Positions 34,901-42,856 of a stretch of DNA of 64,000 nucleotides are shown here, piece by piece. Every line of letters begins with the position of its first letter. Within the stretch, counting starts at the first letter, position 1. This stretch comes from Fastidiosipila sanguinis (GTDB lineage: Bacteria; Bacillota; Clostridia; Saccharofermentanales; Fastidiosipilaceae), in contig NZ_CP027226.1 of the NCBI RefSeq assembly GCF_002998295.1, forward strand, positions 1 through 64,000, written 5' to 3'. The notes beneath the pieces were generated by a model. It worked only from the letters and a program-made list of their open reading frames with translations, did no database searches and was not told the DNA's origin. A program made the position numbers and the translations under genes.

Positions 34901-37841
34901 AGAAAAAAATAATGTAATTCCATTTGCTAAGTGGAGTGAAGCCGATATTATTTCACAAGTAAACGATGGTGTTGTAAGTTACGATGACAACCCTAGAAGC
35001 AGATGGTCAGATTGGAAGAGAAATGATCAGCTAGCTGAGAACTGGATTGCATTAGCTTTCGGCTCTCCAGTGGATACTAGAGAAGTTAAACTTAATAGTT
35101 TAGATATAGACTTTTTCTACGATACAGGTTGTCAATTGCCTGAAGAATATATTGTTGAAACATTCGTAGGTGATAGTATTGAACCTTTACCAGAAATGTT
35201 CTCTTATGCAGAAGGTTCAGTATTTGACAATGATGATAACTGGCAAGAAGTAAAATACATTAATCATTCAAGTGCTGTTGCAAATGGAACAACTACTGTT
35301 GAGTTTGAAGAAGTAACAACAAAAGCAATAAGAGTTAAGATGAAAGCGAAGACTGGTAAATCACTTGCAGTAACAGAGATTACAAGTCATGGTGAATTTG
35401 TTGATAAATCTGAAATTGCACAAGGTTTGACAGAAGCTGAACTTTTAGATGCTATAAATTCTCTACCTAACCTTGCAGAAAGACATAAGGAAGACTTTAG
35501 AAGGTTAATTGGTACAAAAACCAATGAAAATGTTCTGAAAGAAGCACAAGAGGCAGATGCTAGGTTGTTCAAGTATGAAAATATGGAACTACCAAGCAAA
35601 CCAGAAATGAAGGAATTGAAAGAACCATTGTACGGTGGTTGGTTCAGAACCTGGCATGATAAATACGCTGAGCCAAATTCAATTATGCCAAACTCATTTG
35701 GAGAAATTCCTGCAGAAGTAGATATGGCATTTGTGTTTACAGATGACACAAAAGACTACAGTATATTCTGGGACAAACTTGCTAATGAGTATGTACCAAA
35801 ATTGAACAAACAAGGAACAAGAGTACTAAGAACAATAACAGTAAGGGATACATATTTTGACCTTTCAAGTTGGGCTGGAAATTTCCCTAATACAGAAGAA
35901 GGAAATAAAGAGAGAGCAGCTTTCTTGGTATACCACTATGTAAATAGGTTTGGTCTTGACGGACTTGACGTAGATATTGAGTATCATGATACAGTTGGTA
36001 GATCCGAATGGAACGAAGAGACTATGCAACAATCTGTTGAAGTAATGCGAGAAATGGCAAGACTACTTCATCAAAACGGCAAGCTCTTTATGATTGATAC
36101 AAATATGAATCCAGAGCAACCTGTTCTAACCGGAATTTATGATTATGCAGATTATGTTCTACTACAAGCTTACGGTAGATCTTCAGATCAAGTTGCACTT
36201 GATGGACAATGGGAAGGCTTCAATAAATATATTGAGCCTGAGAAATTTATGCTAGGCTTCTCTTTCTATGAAGAAGGAGACCGTAACGGTTGGAATGATA
36301 TATCTGATCAAGTGGAAGGTTCAAGAGCGGAGGCATACGCTAAGTGGCAACCACAAAATGGTAAAAAAGCAGGTATCATTGGCTATGCTATAGATAGAGA
36401 TGGTGTGAGATTTGGTGACGACACTATTAAACATACTGACTATAGTCAATCAAAAGAGTTGAAGAGAATAATGCTAGCAGAGAGCGGAATAACTGAAGTG
36501 GATAAATCAAATCTAGAAGCTCTAATTAATGAAGCGGAATTGATTAATCAAGATAAATTCACAGAAGAGTCATTAGAAAAACTAAGTGAAGCTTTAGAAA
36601 ACGCAAAAGCAGTATTTGAAAATACTGAATCTACTCTAGAAGAAGTTAAAGCTGCTGAAGATGAGCTATCTGATGCATTAGGAGGTCTTGAGGAAAAAGC
36701 TCCAGAACCTACTAAGTCAACCCAAGATAGTTTAAGAGAATTATGGGAAGTAATAAACAAAGCTAATGACATTGATACAAGTAAATATGAAGAAAATTCA
36801 GTCAACTTGTTGAAGCAAGAAATTGTTGAAGCAACAGAGTTTGCTGTAACTGCTATGTTTAACCCTAATTTGAGAACTGAGGATATAGATGCTGTAAAAG
36901 CAAAATTACAGAACAGAATAGATGGACTTGTAGAACTTGATCCTGAGGTAAGTGAACCAACTGAGACCACTACTGAGACTTCAGAGACTACAGAAACATC
37001 AGAGACAACAGAACCTGAAGTAACTGAACCATCAGAAACAACAAAACCTGAGGTAACAGAACCATCAGAAACAACTAAAACAACAGAGTCAGATGAAACT
37101 GAAAATACATCTTCAGAAGTGGAGAGTACAAGTTCTACAACAACTGAAAAAGTTCCTGAAGTGACTGAACCATCTGAAACTTCTGAAGAGACAACAAGCT
37201 CAGCAACAAGTTCAGAGTCAAAAGAGACAAGTTCAGAAGTACCAAGTGAACCTAGTGAAAAACCTACAAGACCAACTGAACCTACAAAACCAACAAGTAA
37301 ACCTACTGATCCTATTGTGGATGAAGATGATTCAAATAGACTAGGTTTAGCGAAGGACTCACCAATCAAAGACGTTAAAATTGTTGATGTTCAAGGTAAG
37401 CATGCAGGTTATTTCTTAAGAATAGAAAAAGTTGAGTCTGCAAACAAACGTGAAGTTTATGATATTAAACTATTCGATAGCAATGGCAAACAGGTACAAG
37501 CACAAGGAGATATAACAATTGAATTAAACTTAGGCATTGAGATTGAAAAAGGTGAAGAAATTATCCTAACTCACGTATTGAGTAACGGTGAAAAAGAAAA
37601 CCTTTCAGTTGAAATGAATGGTAATAAGGCTAGATTTACAACTTCAAGTTTCTCTGAATTTATATTTGAAGCTAAAAAGGCTGAAAATCAGACAAGTACT
37701 AGTGTAAATCCAAGTTCAAGTACTAAAGCAGACATGACAAAAACTGGAGAGACAGTAGTGTTTGCAAGCTTACCAATAATTATGTTGGGAGTAGCTTTAG
37801 CAATAATTATTGTCAGAAGAAGATTGAATGGGGATGCTTAA
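31947..37841 (+). CDS. Cell-wall anchored bimodular endo-beta-N-acetylglucosaminidase (GH85 + GH18)
   Basis: 1964 aa from the ATG at 31947 (GGAGGGTG upstream). After a signal peptide, a GH85 domain (about residues 45-480) holds the catalytic pair Asn215-x-Glu217 in 'GFDGWFINQET'. Beta-sandwich and PKD-like regions follow, then an F5/8-type C module (about 768-905), a FIVAR-like helix pair and a second discoidin-like module (about 982-1152). A GH18 domain (about 1215-1510) has the complete DxxDxDxE motif D1338/D1341/D1343/E1345 ('LDGLDVDIEYHD'). FIVAR repeats, a Thr/Glu-rich linker, a C-terminal beta domain shared with the protein at 46719, a MTKTG sorting motif near residue 1930, a hydrophobic helix and RRR end it. 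Both enzyme families cut the chitobiose core of N-glycans, so it likely deglycosylates host glycoproteins. Confidence 0.88.
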   Translation: MKKISSKILAGISAFSILLSSALITEKINVSAQESLSSSEEAIQEYKYNPESTALFPKTLLNWSPETDSDAIYNVSRVPLASRVQGEPVNEHQSTKAKVMSLAIANKHTAGTPSQGGSDKAVYNFTNWQYVDYLIAWAGSAGEGIIVPPSGDLTDSAHRNGVPVLGTVFFPPEAYGGRSTWVDEFVVKAEDGSFPVADKLIEMANYYGFDGWFINQETNVSRATATALQEFMKYYQENKPENQHLTWYDSMLPSGGVSWQNQLNDRNAKFFQDGNTKVSDSIFLNFWWNADMLRSSGELAKSLGRNEYEVFAGLDVQQHGTNMRTTPENIYRSGQGDAPLSYALYCPDWTLRNGANHDVDKFQENEQDFWINAADDPRQISATGNWYGMSKYVVEKTPVISYPFITNFNNGVGENLYSEGKIINPGSFNNRSLQDIMPTYKWIIDNGEGNSLKARFTYEDAFNGGSSVKLSGNMAAGSESFIKLYASQLSSDKNLTAEVITKGADKVKLVLETNEGTLEFDAGNTESINSWTKSTFDLSEVKNKVVKSIGLKLVVNEAQEANIFIGKISLVEDGEIESPNKIENLKVVGKTVQDDLTESARLSWTDAGKNAYTYNLYEVNNGEETLLASTSNNAFTLLNQKRNDADEITYKVYPVNAIGQEAKDKGAEVKYTFNKLNTPDINFNAETTFAKAGDEIKIEAKTSPSTTKIEWVINGGEIVEQEGNKVVVKYEKAGVYTVIAEASNKVGTSKAEKKNYIYVYDENSDLTVENLARKVNSPDAFSGSGFVNYSESYRQAFDGIKSTKWCDNSSDQPYIVIDLGSVKTITGFNLFHAEAGGEGSNMNTKDYDISVSLNDKEWHKVVERRDNTAGITSDNIGMTEARYVRLDALRAEQSGNVARIYEFEIMGVDGTGFEVAENAELISELRDKIYEAENNNVSAEAIESAKAVLESDNVTADEIKAEIDKLNNLLGNETGEEPEEVLKGIEKNNVIPFAKWSEADIISQVNDGVVSYDDNPRSRWSDWKRNDQLAENWIALAFGSPVDTREVKLNSLDIDFFYDTGCQLPEEYIVETFVGDSIEPLPEMFSYAEGSVFDNDDNWQEVKYINHSSAVANGTTTVEFEEVTTKAIRVKMKAKTGKSLAVTEITSHGEFVDKSEIAQGLTEAELLDAINSLPNLAERHKEDFRRLIGTKTNENVLKEAQEADARLFKYENMELPSKPEMKELKEPLYGGWFRTWHDKYAEPNSIMPNSFGEIPAEVDMAFVFTDDTKDYSIFWDKLANEYVPKLNKQGTRVLRTITVRDTYFDLSSWAGNFPNTEEGNKERAAFLVYHYVNRFGLDGLDVDIEYHDTVGRSEWNEETMQQSVEVMREMARLLHQNGKLFMIDTNMNPEQPVLTGIYDYADYVLLQAYGRSSDQVALDGQWEGFNKYIEPEKFMLGFSFYEEGDRNGWNDISDQVEGSRAEAYAKWQPQNGKKAGIIGYAIDRDGVRFGDDTIKHTDYSQSKELKRIMLAESGITEVDKSNLEALINEAELINQDKFTEESLEKLSEALENAKAVFENTESTLEEVKAAEDELSDALGGLEEKAPEPTKSTQDSLRELWEVINKANDIDTSKYEENSVNLLKQEIVEATEFAVTAMFNPNLRTEDIDAVKAKLQNRIDGLVELDPEVSEPTETTTETSETTETSETTEPEVTEPSETTKPEVTEPSETTKTTESDETENTSSEVESTSSTTTEKVPEVTEPSETSEETTSSATSSESKETSSEVPSEPSEKPTRPTEPTKPTSKPTDPIVDEDDSNRLGLAKDSPIKDVKIVDVQGKHAGYFLRIEKVESANKREVYDIKLFDSNGKQVQAQGDITIELNLGIEIEKGEEIILTHVLSNGEKENLSVEMNGNKARFTTSSFSEFIFEAKKAENQTSTSVNPSSSTKADMTKTGETVVFASLPIIMLGVALAIIIVRRRLNGDA

Positions 37842-37885
37842 TACTTAAGTGATAGCATTAGCCTAGAAGTAATATAATTTTTCTG

Positions 37886-37924
37886 AAACAGGTGGTTTCT
37901 CGTTTGGAGGCCACCTGTTTTATA
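37886..37924 (+). terminator. Intrinsic terminator after the GH85/GH18 gene
   Basis: A 10-bp stem AAACAGGTGG / CCACCTGTTT followed by TATAG; the T-run is inside the 3' arm. Confidence 0.75.
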
Positions 37925-38044
37925 GTTTATAAGTGATAGTCTATTTAAGAAAATTTTAACGGAGTATGTAGAGTTTTAAACTGAACTTCCTACATAGTAG
38001 AATTATCGTTACAAAAAGAGTAAAATTGTCTAAATAAATGGTAC

Positions 38045-38121
38045 GGACAATTAGCTCAGTTGGTTAGAGCGCATGCTTCACATGCATGAGGGCGCCGGTT
38101 CAAGTCCGACATTTCCCACCA
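38045..38121 (+). tRNA. tRNA-Val (anticodon CAC), with stem mismatches
   Basis: 77 nt including an encoded CCA. D arm GCTC/GAGC, anticodon stem CATGC/GCATG with loop TTCACAT (anticodon CAC, reading GUG), and T loop TTCAAGT are all regular. The acceptor stem GGACAAT / ATTTCCC has two mismatches (A3-C70, C4-U69) and the T stem GCCGG / CCGAC one (C-A). It may be a weakly folding or decaying tRNA. It is followed by its own terminator. Confidence 0.8.
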
Positions 38122-38126
38122 AGGTT

Positions 38127-38160
38127 AAAGCCTGTAACCATCGTGGTTTGCAGGCTTTTT
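38127..38160 (+). terminator. Terminator after tRNA-Val
   Basis: Stem AAAGCCTG / CAGGCTTT with an inner AACCA/TGGTT helix, followed by TTTTT. Confidence 0.85.
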
Positions 38161-38219
38161 AAAATTTAATCTTGAAGATCTGTATCAGTTACTTGATTAA
38201 ATTTCAGGAGATTATAAAA

Positions 38220-38528
38220 ATGGAAAATAAACAAAAGAATGTGATGGATGAAGATAAGCATAAAAAATGGGTTGAAGAAGTTTATGAGTATTACAGTCGC
38301 AGTAAAAAATTTACTATTGAGTATAAAGGCGAGGGTTACTCTATAGACTATGATGGTCCAGGACTATCGGTTAGAAAGTCCTATGATAATTCAGGAGATC
38401 CTATTTTCACAATGCCTCTTGATACACCTCAAGATGTATTTTTGGATTCATTTATGTTAGAAGGTAAATCATTTAAACAAAGATTTGAAGAGAATGATGA
38501 GAATTTAAAAATTTGGCATTTATATTAA
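38220..38528 (+). CDS. Hypothetical protein, 102 aa
   Basis: The start at 38220 has CAGGAG upstream. The protein is hydrophilic and acidic, with no signal peptide or transmembrane helix. Charged and aromatic residues ('WVEEVYEYYSRSKKFTIEY', 'GPGLSVRKSYDNSGDPIF') suggest a small alpha+beta fold. No family recognised. It stands alone between two terminators, so it is an independent unit. Confidence 0.65.
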   Translation: MENKQKNVMDEDKHKKWVEEVYEYYSRSKKFTIEYKGEGYSIDYDGPGLSVRKSYDNSGDPIFTMPLDTPQDVFLDSFMLEGKSFKQRFEENDENLKIWHLY

Positions 38529-38550
38529 ATGTTAATAAATTTAGATAGTT

Positions 38551-38579
38551 AAAAAGAGTTGCCTCGCAACTCTTTTTTT
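38551..38579 (+). terminator. Intrinsic terminator after the 102-aa hypothetical protein
   Basis: Stem AAAGAGTTGC / GCAACTCTTT with a 3-nt loop, followed by a T-run. Confidence 0.92.
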
Positions 38580-38654
38580 ATCGAAAAAACACAGTAAAAA
38601 CAGGCAAAACTGCCGCGAATATCCAAGAGAAATGTGTTAATCTTATAGGTGGAT

Positions 38655-38691
38655 CTATTCAGTTGTTCAGTGCTTACTGTATACTGAATAG
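38655..38691 (+). promoter_or_regulatory. Inverted repeat over the putative promoter of the SDR-fusion gene
   Basis: Perfect 9-bp arms CTATTCAGT and ACTGAATAG, 19 bp apart. The second arm overlaps a TATACT (38680-38685) that could be the -10 element. A repressor operator is likely. Confidence 0.5.
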
Positions 38692-38746
38692 TAAATAAAA
38701 GCATGAACTATCTATTATCTATGCTAATGGGAAGGGACGAGTTTTA

Positions 38747-40327
38747 ATGAGAAAACAAAGAGTTTTGCTGACTGGTGCCACCGGCTCTATGGGAGAGGAG
38801 ACTTTAGCAGCGTTAATTAAAGATATAGATATTCAAGATATTGTTGTTTTTGCTATAGATAGTGAAAGAGACAGATCTGTAATTGCAAAATATGAGGAAT
38901 TCCTTGGAAGTGGTTTAGAGGTAATTTGGGGAGATTTGACCAGTTACTATGATTGTAGGAGAGCAGTGCGTAATGTAGATATAGTCCTACATTTAGCAGC
39001 TTTAGTTTCTCCTTTAGCAGATAAAAACCCTCAACTTGCCATGGAAGTAAATCTTGGATCCACATATAATTTATTGCATGCTATAAAAGAAGAGAGAAAA
39101 GAAAACGACATTAAATTTCTTTATATTGGAACAGTCGCAGAGACTGGAGATCGCTTGCCACCTATTCATTGGGGAAGAATTGGCGATCCAATTAAACCAA
39201 GTATTTATGATTATTATGCTGTTAGTAAAGTTGCAGCTGAGAGAGCTGTTATAGAGTCAGGCTTGAAATATTGGGTTAGCTTCAGGCAAACAGGTATTGT
39301 CGGTAGCGGCATGACTAAAATTTTTGAACCGATCATTTTACATAATCCTTTGAATAATGTATTGGAATATATTTCAGATAGTGACTCTGCTGAGCTTTTG
39401 CGAAGTTTTTGTCGCCAAATCAAGGAAAATGAGATCCCTGAAGAGTTCTGGCAACATTGCTATAACATGGGTGGTGGAGATACTAATAGAGCTAGTGGTA
39501 TTGAGCTTTACGAAAGAGTTTTTGCCATTGTAGGTTTTCACAGAGTTAGAGAAGCTCTAGAGCCGAAGGTTATTGCCTCAAATAACTTTCATGGACAATA
39601 TTTCTTAGACTCTTATAAGCTTGAGGAGCAGTTTAAGTTTAGAACTAATAGTTTAGATTATTTTTATAAAGAGTATGCTAAGCGTATTGGAAGGTCTGCG
39701 AAATGGATTTATAAGATGCGTAATTGGGCTGGCGTACAGAAGTTAATTGCTTGGATTATTCGCAGATTGTTTAGAAGCTTAGGAAAAAGAAAAGGCGGTA
39801 CAATTCGAGGCGTTAAGCAATTAGGAGAGCCATATATTGCTGCTTATTGGGGCAGTAAAGAGTATTGGGAATCGCTGCCAAGTTCATTTGCAGAGTTGCC
39901 TGACGAGCTGTTTAGACCCCTTAATCTCTATGATGTTGTAGAAATTGACCATGGGTACGATGACACTAAACCTGAGTCAGAATTGACTTATGAAGATGTT
40001 AAAGCTGCTGTGGAATTTAGAGGTGGAGAATTACTATCTAAGTCGATGCAAACAGGTAACTGGCAAAATAAATTGGAGATGCGTTGTGCTTTCGGCCATG
40101 AGTTTAGTGCTTCACCGAGGTTGATTTTGCATGCTGGACATGGTTGTCCGAAATGCGAAAACAAGAGCTGGAATTATGGTAACAGAGCCAAGTTTAATAA
40201 GTTTTTGGCACAAGTCTGGTATCCTCTACATCCGGAAAATGAGCCTGTCTTTGAATATGAAAAAACTGTGCATCCTGATATTATTTTTGAAAACAATGTT
40301 TCGCCAAAAGAAGATCGTTTTATTTAA
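38747..40327 (+). CDS. Extended short-chain dehydrogenase/epimerase fused to a zinc-finger-like C-terminus
   Basis: 526 aa. Residues 1-310 form an extended SDR/NAD-dependent epimerase domain: nucleotide loop 'GATGSMGEE', 'DIVLHLAALVSP' and active site Tyr157-x-x-x-Lys161 ('YYAVSK'). After a basic linker (about 315-360), the C-terminal 150 residues carry Cys447-x3-His451 and Cys467-x2-Cys470 ('CAFGHEF' and 'GHGCPKC'). This spacing resembles treble-clef zinc ribbons seen in DNA- or RNA-associated proteins. The substrate is unknown. I know of no standard enzyme with this combination, so I leave the function open. Confidence 0.75.
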   Translation: MRKQRVLLTGATGSMGEETLAALIKDIDIQDIVVFAIDSERDRSVIAKYEEFLGSGLEVIWGDLTSYYDCRRAVRNVDIVLHLAALVSPLADKNPQLAMEVNLGSTYNLLHAIKEERKENDIKFLYIGTVAETGDRLPPIHWGRIGDPIKPSIYDYYAVSKVAAERAVIESGLKYWVSFRQTGIVGSGMTKIFEPIILHNPLNNVLEYISDSDSAELLRSFCRQIKENEIPEEFWQHCYNMGGGDTNRASGIELYERVFAIVGFHRVREALEPKVIASNNFHGQYFLDSYKLEEQFKFRTNSLDYFYKEYAKRIGRSAKWIYKMRNWAGVQKLIAWIIRRLFRSLGKRKGGTIRGVKQLGEPYIAAYWGSKEYWESLPSSFAELPDELFRPLNLYDVVEIDHGYDDTKPESELTYEDVKAAVEFRGGELLSKSMQTGNWQNKLEMRCAFGHEFSASPRLILHAGHGCPKCENKSWNYGNRAKFNKFLAQVWYPLHPENEPVFEYEKTVHPDIIFENNVSPKEDRFI

Positions 40328-40479
40328 TATTTCAGTTGTCCTGGCATGCTGCTAAGTGATCCAGATGTGTTTATAATATTTATGCTGAGGTCATGGGCTG
40401 TTCATATTTTCCGCCTATAATGTAAGATAACTTTTCGATAAGATCTCGATAAGTTAAACAATTAAATGGAGGAAAAAAC

Positions 40480-41175
40480 ATGAAAAAATTATTAAGTACA
40501 GGATTAAGTTTAGCTTTAGCACTTACCTTAGCTGCTTGTGGAACTACTACAAAGCCTACAGCAGATGCTGGAGCTGCAAGTTCTGAGAATGTTGAAAATA
40601 CAACTACAGAAAATGTAGTAGAAGATGATAAGATGGATGAGACATCAGCTAATGAATCATCAGCTGATGCTGCAGAAACTAAAGCTACTGAAGGTGAAAC
40701 TTCAAACATTAAATTTTTAAGCATCGTAGACATAAGCAAGAAGGCTTTAGATTTAGCTGGAAATGAAGGTATAGTTACAAAAATCGACTTGGATAAAGAA
40801 CGTAACACATATGTATACGAAGTTGAGGTAGAGGCACCAGGAGTAGAGCATGAAATTAAGTTCAATGCAGAAAATGGTGAAATTGTTAAACACGAAAAAG
40901 ATAAAAGTGATGACTACAATGAGATTAAAGCTAAAACAGCTGGAATTATGTCAATAGAAGAAGCTATAGAGAAAATCAAGGCTAACTCAGACTTCACAAA
41001 TCCTTTTGTACACTCAATTGAGCTAGATGAAGATGATAATCTAGTTAAGTATGAAGCAGAGGTTCGTTCTGATAGCAAAGAGTACGACATAGATATTGAT
41101 GCAAAATCAGGTGAAGTTTACAAACTAGAAGTTGATGATGATAAGTTCTTCGACTTTGACTTTGATTTTGATTAA
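40480..41175 (+). CDS. PepSY-domain lipoprotein
   Basis: 231 aa with a lipoprotein signal peptide ending 'LTLAAC'. An acidic Ser/Thr/Glu linker is followed by two PepSY domains (about residues 84-145 and 150-220; 'IDLDKERNTYVYEVEVEAPGVEHEI' features and 'YDIDIDAKSGEVYKLEVD'). PepSY domains are often protease-inhibitor or sensor modules at the cell surface. The tail is an odd Asp/Phe alternation (FFDFDFDFD). TGGAGG precedes the ATG. Confidence 0.8.
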   Translation: MKKLLSTGLSLALALTLAACGTTTKPTADAGAASSENVENTTTENVVEDDKMDETSANESSADAAETKATEGETSNIKFLSIVDISKKALDLAGNEGIVTKIDLDKERNTYVYEVEVEAPGVEHEIKFNAENGEIVKHEKDKSDDYNEIKAKTAGIMSIEEAIEKIKANSDFTNPFVHSIELDEDDNLVKYEAEVRSDSKEYDIDIDAKSGEVYKLEVDDDKFFDFDFDFD

Positions 41176-41189
41176 GGAATAATGAGCTT

Positions 41190-41220
41190 AACCCTAATCT
41201 GCGAAGATTAGGGTTTTGTT
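41190..41220 (+). terminator. Intrinsic terminator after the PepSY lipoprotein
   Basis: A perfect 11-bp stem AACCCTAATCT / AGATTAGGGTT with a 4-nt loop, then TTGTTT. Confidence 0.92.
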
Positions 41221-41344
41221 TATATTGATCATGAGATCAAGGATTTATCTTATAGGAATTTGGTAAATCGAAATAAATATACCTTTAAGATTTAAGATTT
41301 GCGTTAAAATAGATATAAGTCTAAAAAGTATTGGAGGAAGTACT

Positions 41345-41488
41345 ATGCAAACATTAAAGACAATAAAAGCAGTTGCTAAAACATTTTTAGTAGTGACAGG
41401 AGTTTACTTTGTACTATATTACTTAGATTACAAAGAAATAGGTAAAGACGTAAAAAGAGCAAAAAAAGCCAAGAGACGTTGGTTCTAG
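41345..41488 (+). CDS. Small single-pass membrane protein, 47 aa
   Basis: TTGGAGGAAG lies 5-10 nt before the ATG. The peptide is MQTLKTIKAVAKTFLVVTGV (first 20 residues), continues through an aromatic hydrophobic stretch (YFVLYYLDY) and ends in a strongly basic tail (KRAKKAKRRWF). One transmembrane helix with the basic tail probably inside. No family recognised. Confidence 0.6.
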   Translation: MQTLKTIKAVAKTFLVVTGVYFVLYYLDYKEIGKDVKRAKKAKRRWF

Positions 41489-41572
41489 GGGTTTGCTCAG
41501 ATTTAATTAAGTTTTAGTATTTACTTCTAAATAAAATACAAATAGAAAATAGAATAAATTTGGAGTATAAAA

Positions 41573-42700
41573 ATGAGCGAGGCATTTTCAAGAGTCAAAG
41601 AGATCATTCAAGCAGGTGTGGACGAAAAAGTTTTCAGTGGAGCTGCACTAGGAATTTCACTTTATGGCGAGACAGTTGTTGAAGAGTATTTTGGCGAAAC
41701 TTCTTTTGAAACTGATGCAAAACCGATCGACAAAGATACAAGATTTGACTTAGCAAGTATATCAAAGATTTTTTCAACAACTTCTATAGCTTTGAGATTT
41801 ATTGATAGAGGCTTACTGAGAGTTTATGACAAGGTTGGAGACTTTTTCCCAGAAGCAACAACTGTAAAGGATACTACCGTTTTGGAATTGATGTCACATA
41901 CTAGTGGGCAACCGGGACATTATAAAATGTGGGAAGAAGCAAAAGGTAGTTCTTCTGAAGAGATAAGAGATGTCTTATTCCATAGAGAGTTAAAAAATGA
42001 ACCTGGAAAAGTAGAAGAATACAGCTGCATGGGTTACTTAATACTTGGTGAAATTTTGAAGAAGATCTCAGGTAAAACATTAGATGTACTATTTGAAGAA
42101 GAAGTTGTAAAACCTTTAGGTATTAAAGACACATCTTACGGTCCTATTGATACTAGTAAAATTAAAGTCGCTCAAACAACAGACTTTACCACAGGAGAAG
42201 CACTGAATGGTGTCGTTCATGACGAAAATGCTAGATTCCAAGGTGGTGTTAGTGCTAACGCTGGCTTGTTCAGTACTTTACATGATGTTATGAGATATGG
42301 TCAAACTTTATATAATAGTGGATTTGTTTATGCTGAAGGTGATGACTTAGAGCAAGCAGCTGAAAGTTTTATAAGTTATGCAACCTTGGATAAAGCTAAA
42401 TTGAACTATACAGAAGGCCTTGCTCAAGATAGAGGTTTAGGATTTATCTTAGCTAGTAGCAAAAATACATCTTTTGGTGAACTTCTGAGCGATGATGCAT
42501 TTGGACACACTGGATTTACTGGTACTTCAATTATTGTTGATCAAATGAATGGCTTGGTTATAACAATTCTTACCAACAGAGTTATTCAGAGAAATGATGG
42601 TAAAGCAGCGTTTAGATTAAGAGCTCTAGCACATAACTCAATTGTTGCTGATGCCACAAAGTATTACAGTAACTTTTTCCCGGAAACATTTATGGACTAA
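41573..42700 (+). CDS. Serine hydrolase of the class C beta-lactamase/PBP4* family
   Basis: 375 aa with no signal peptide. The catalytic SxxK is 'SISK' (Ser62, Lys65); the second element reads Tyr150-Ser-Cys ('YSCMGYL') where Asn or Asp is usual; the third is 'HTG' ('FGHTGFTGTS') in place of KTG. Such proteins are esterases, D-aminopeptidases or peptidoglycan carboxypeptidases rather than true beta-lactamases. Absence of export signals favours a cytoplasmic esterase. Its neighbours give no clue. Confidence 0.85.
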   Translation: MSEAFSRVKEIIQAGVDEKVFSGAALGISLYGETVVEEYFGETSFETDAKPIDKDTRFDLASISKIFSTTSIALRFIDRGLLRVYDKVGDFFPEATTVKDTTVLELMSHTSGQPGHYKMWEEAKGSSSEEIRDVLFHRELKNEPGKVEEYSCMGYLILGEILKKISGKTLDVLFEEEVVKPLGIKDTSYGPIDTSKIKVAQTTDFTTGEALNGVVHDENARFQGGVSANAGLFSTLHDVMRYGQTLYNSGFVYAEGDDLEQAAESFISYATLDKAKLNYTEGLAQDRGLGFILASSKNTSFGELLSDDAFGHTGFTGTSIIVDQMNGLVITILTNRVIQRNDGKAAFRLRALAHNSIVADATKYYSNFFPETFMD

Positions 42701-42756
42701 ACACAAAAGAATTTTTTGACAAGTAGGCTTGTTACTAAAATAGAAAAAATTGTTTT

Positions 42757-42830
42757 TATAATGGTATTAGATTGGATCAAAGAACGTCTTAGCTCGCTAG
42801 TATATAGATGTGCAGGTCTAATCTAATATC
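42757..42830 (+). promoter_or_regulatory. cysK promoter/leader region with long inverted repeat
   Basis: TATAAT (42757-42762) is followed at once by a 16-bp inverted repeat: GGTATTAGATTGGATC (42763-42778) and GGTCTAATCTAATATC (42815-42830), which pair with three G-U. ATTTTTATTT follows. It may be an attenuator hairpin, but transcription from this -10 would start inside the left arm, so an operator is equally possible. Confidence 0.5.
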
Positions 42831-42856
42831 ATTTTTATTTAAAAAAGGAGAAAAAC

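Noticed and set aside
36548-37369. 273-codon open frame on the minus strand inside the GH85/GH18 gene
   Set aside because: It is the antisense of the Thr/Ser/Glu repeat linker; low-complexity repeats leave the opposite strand free of stops. It has no ribosome binding site.
23620-38746. Shared 11-mer GAAGGGACGAG at about 23621 and 38731
   Set aside because: No symmetry, and different position relative to the genes; most likely chance similarity of ribosome-binding-like sequence.
41756-42520. True class C beta-lactamase
   Set aside because: The second and third motifs are YSC and HTG rather than YxN and KTG, and there is no signal peptide, so an esterase or peptidase is more likely.
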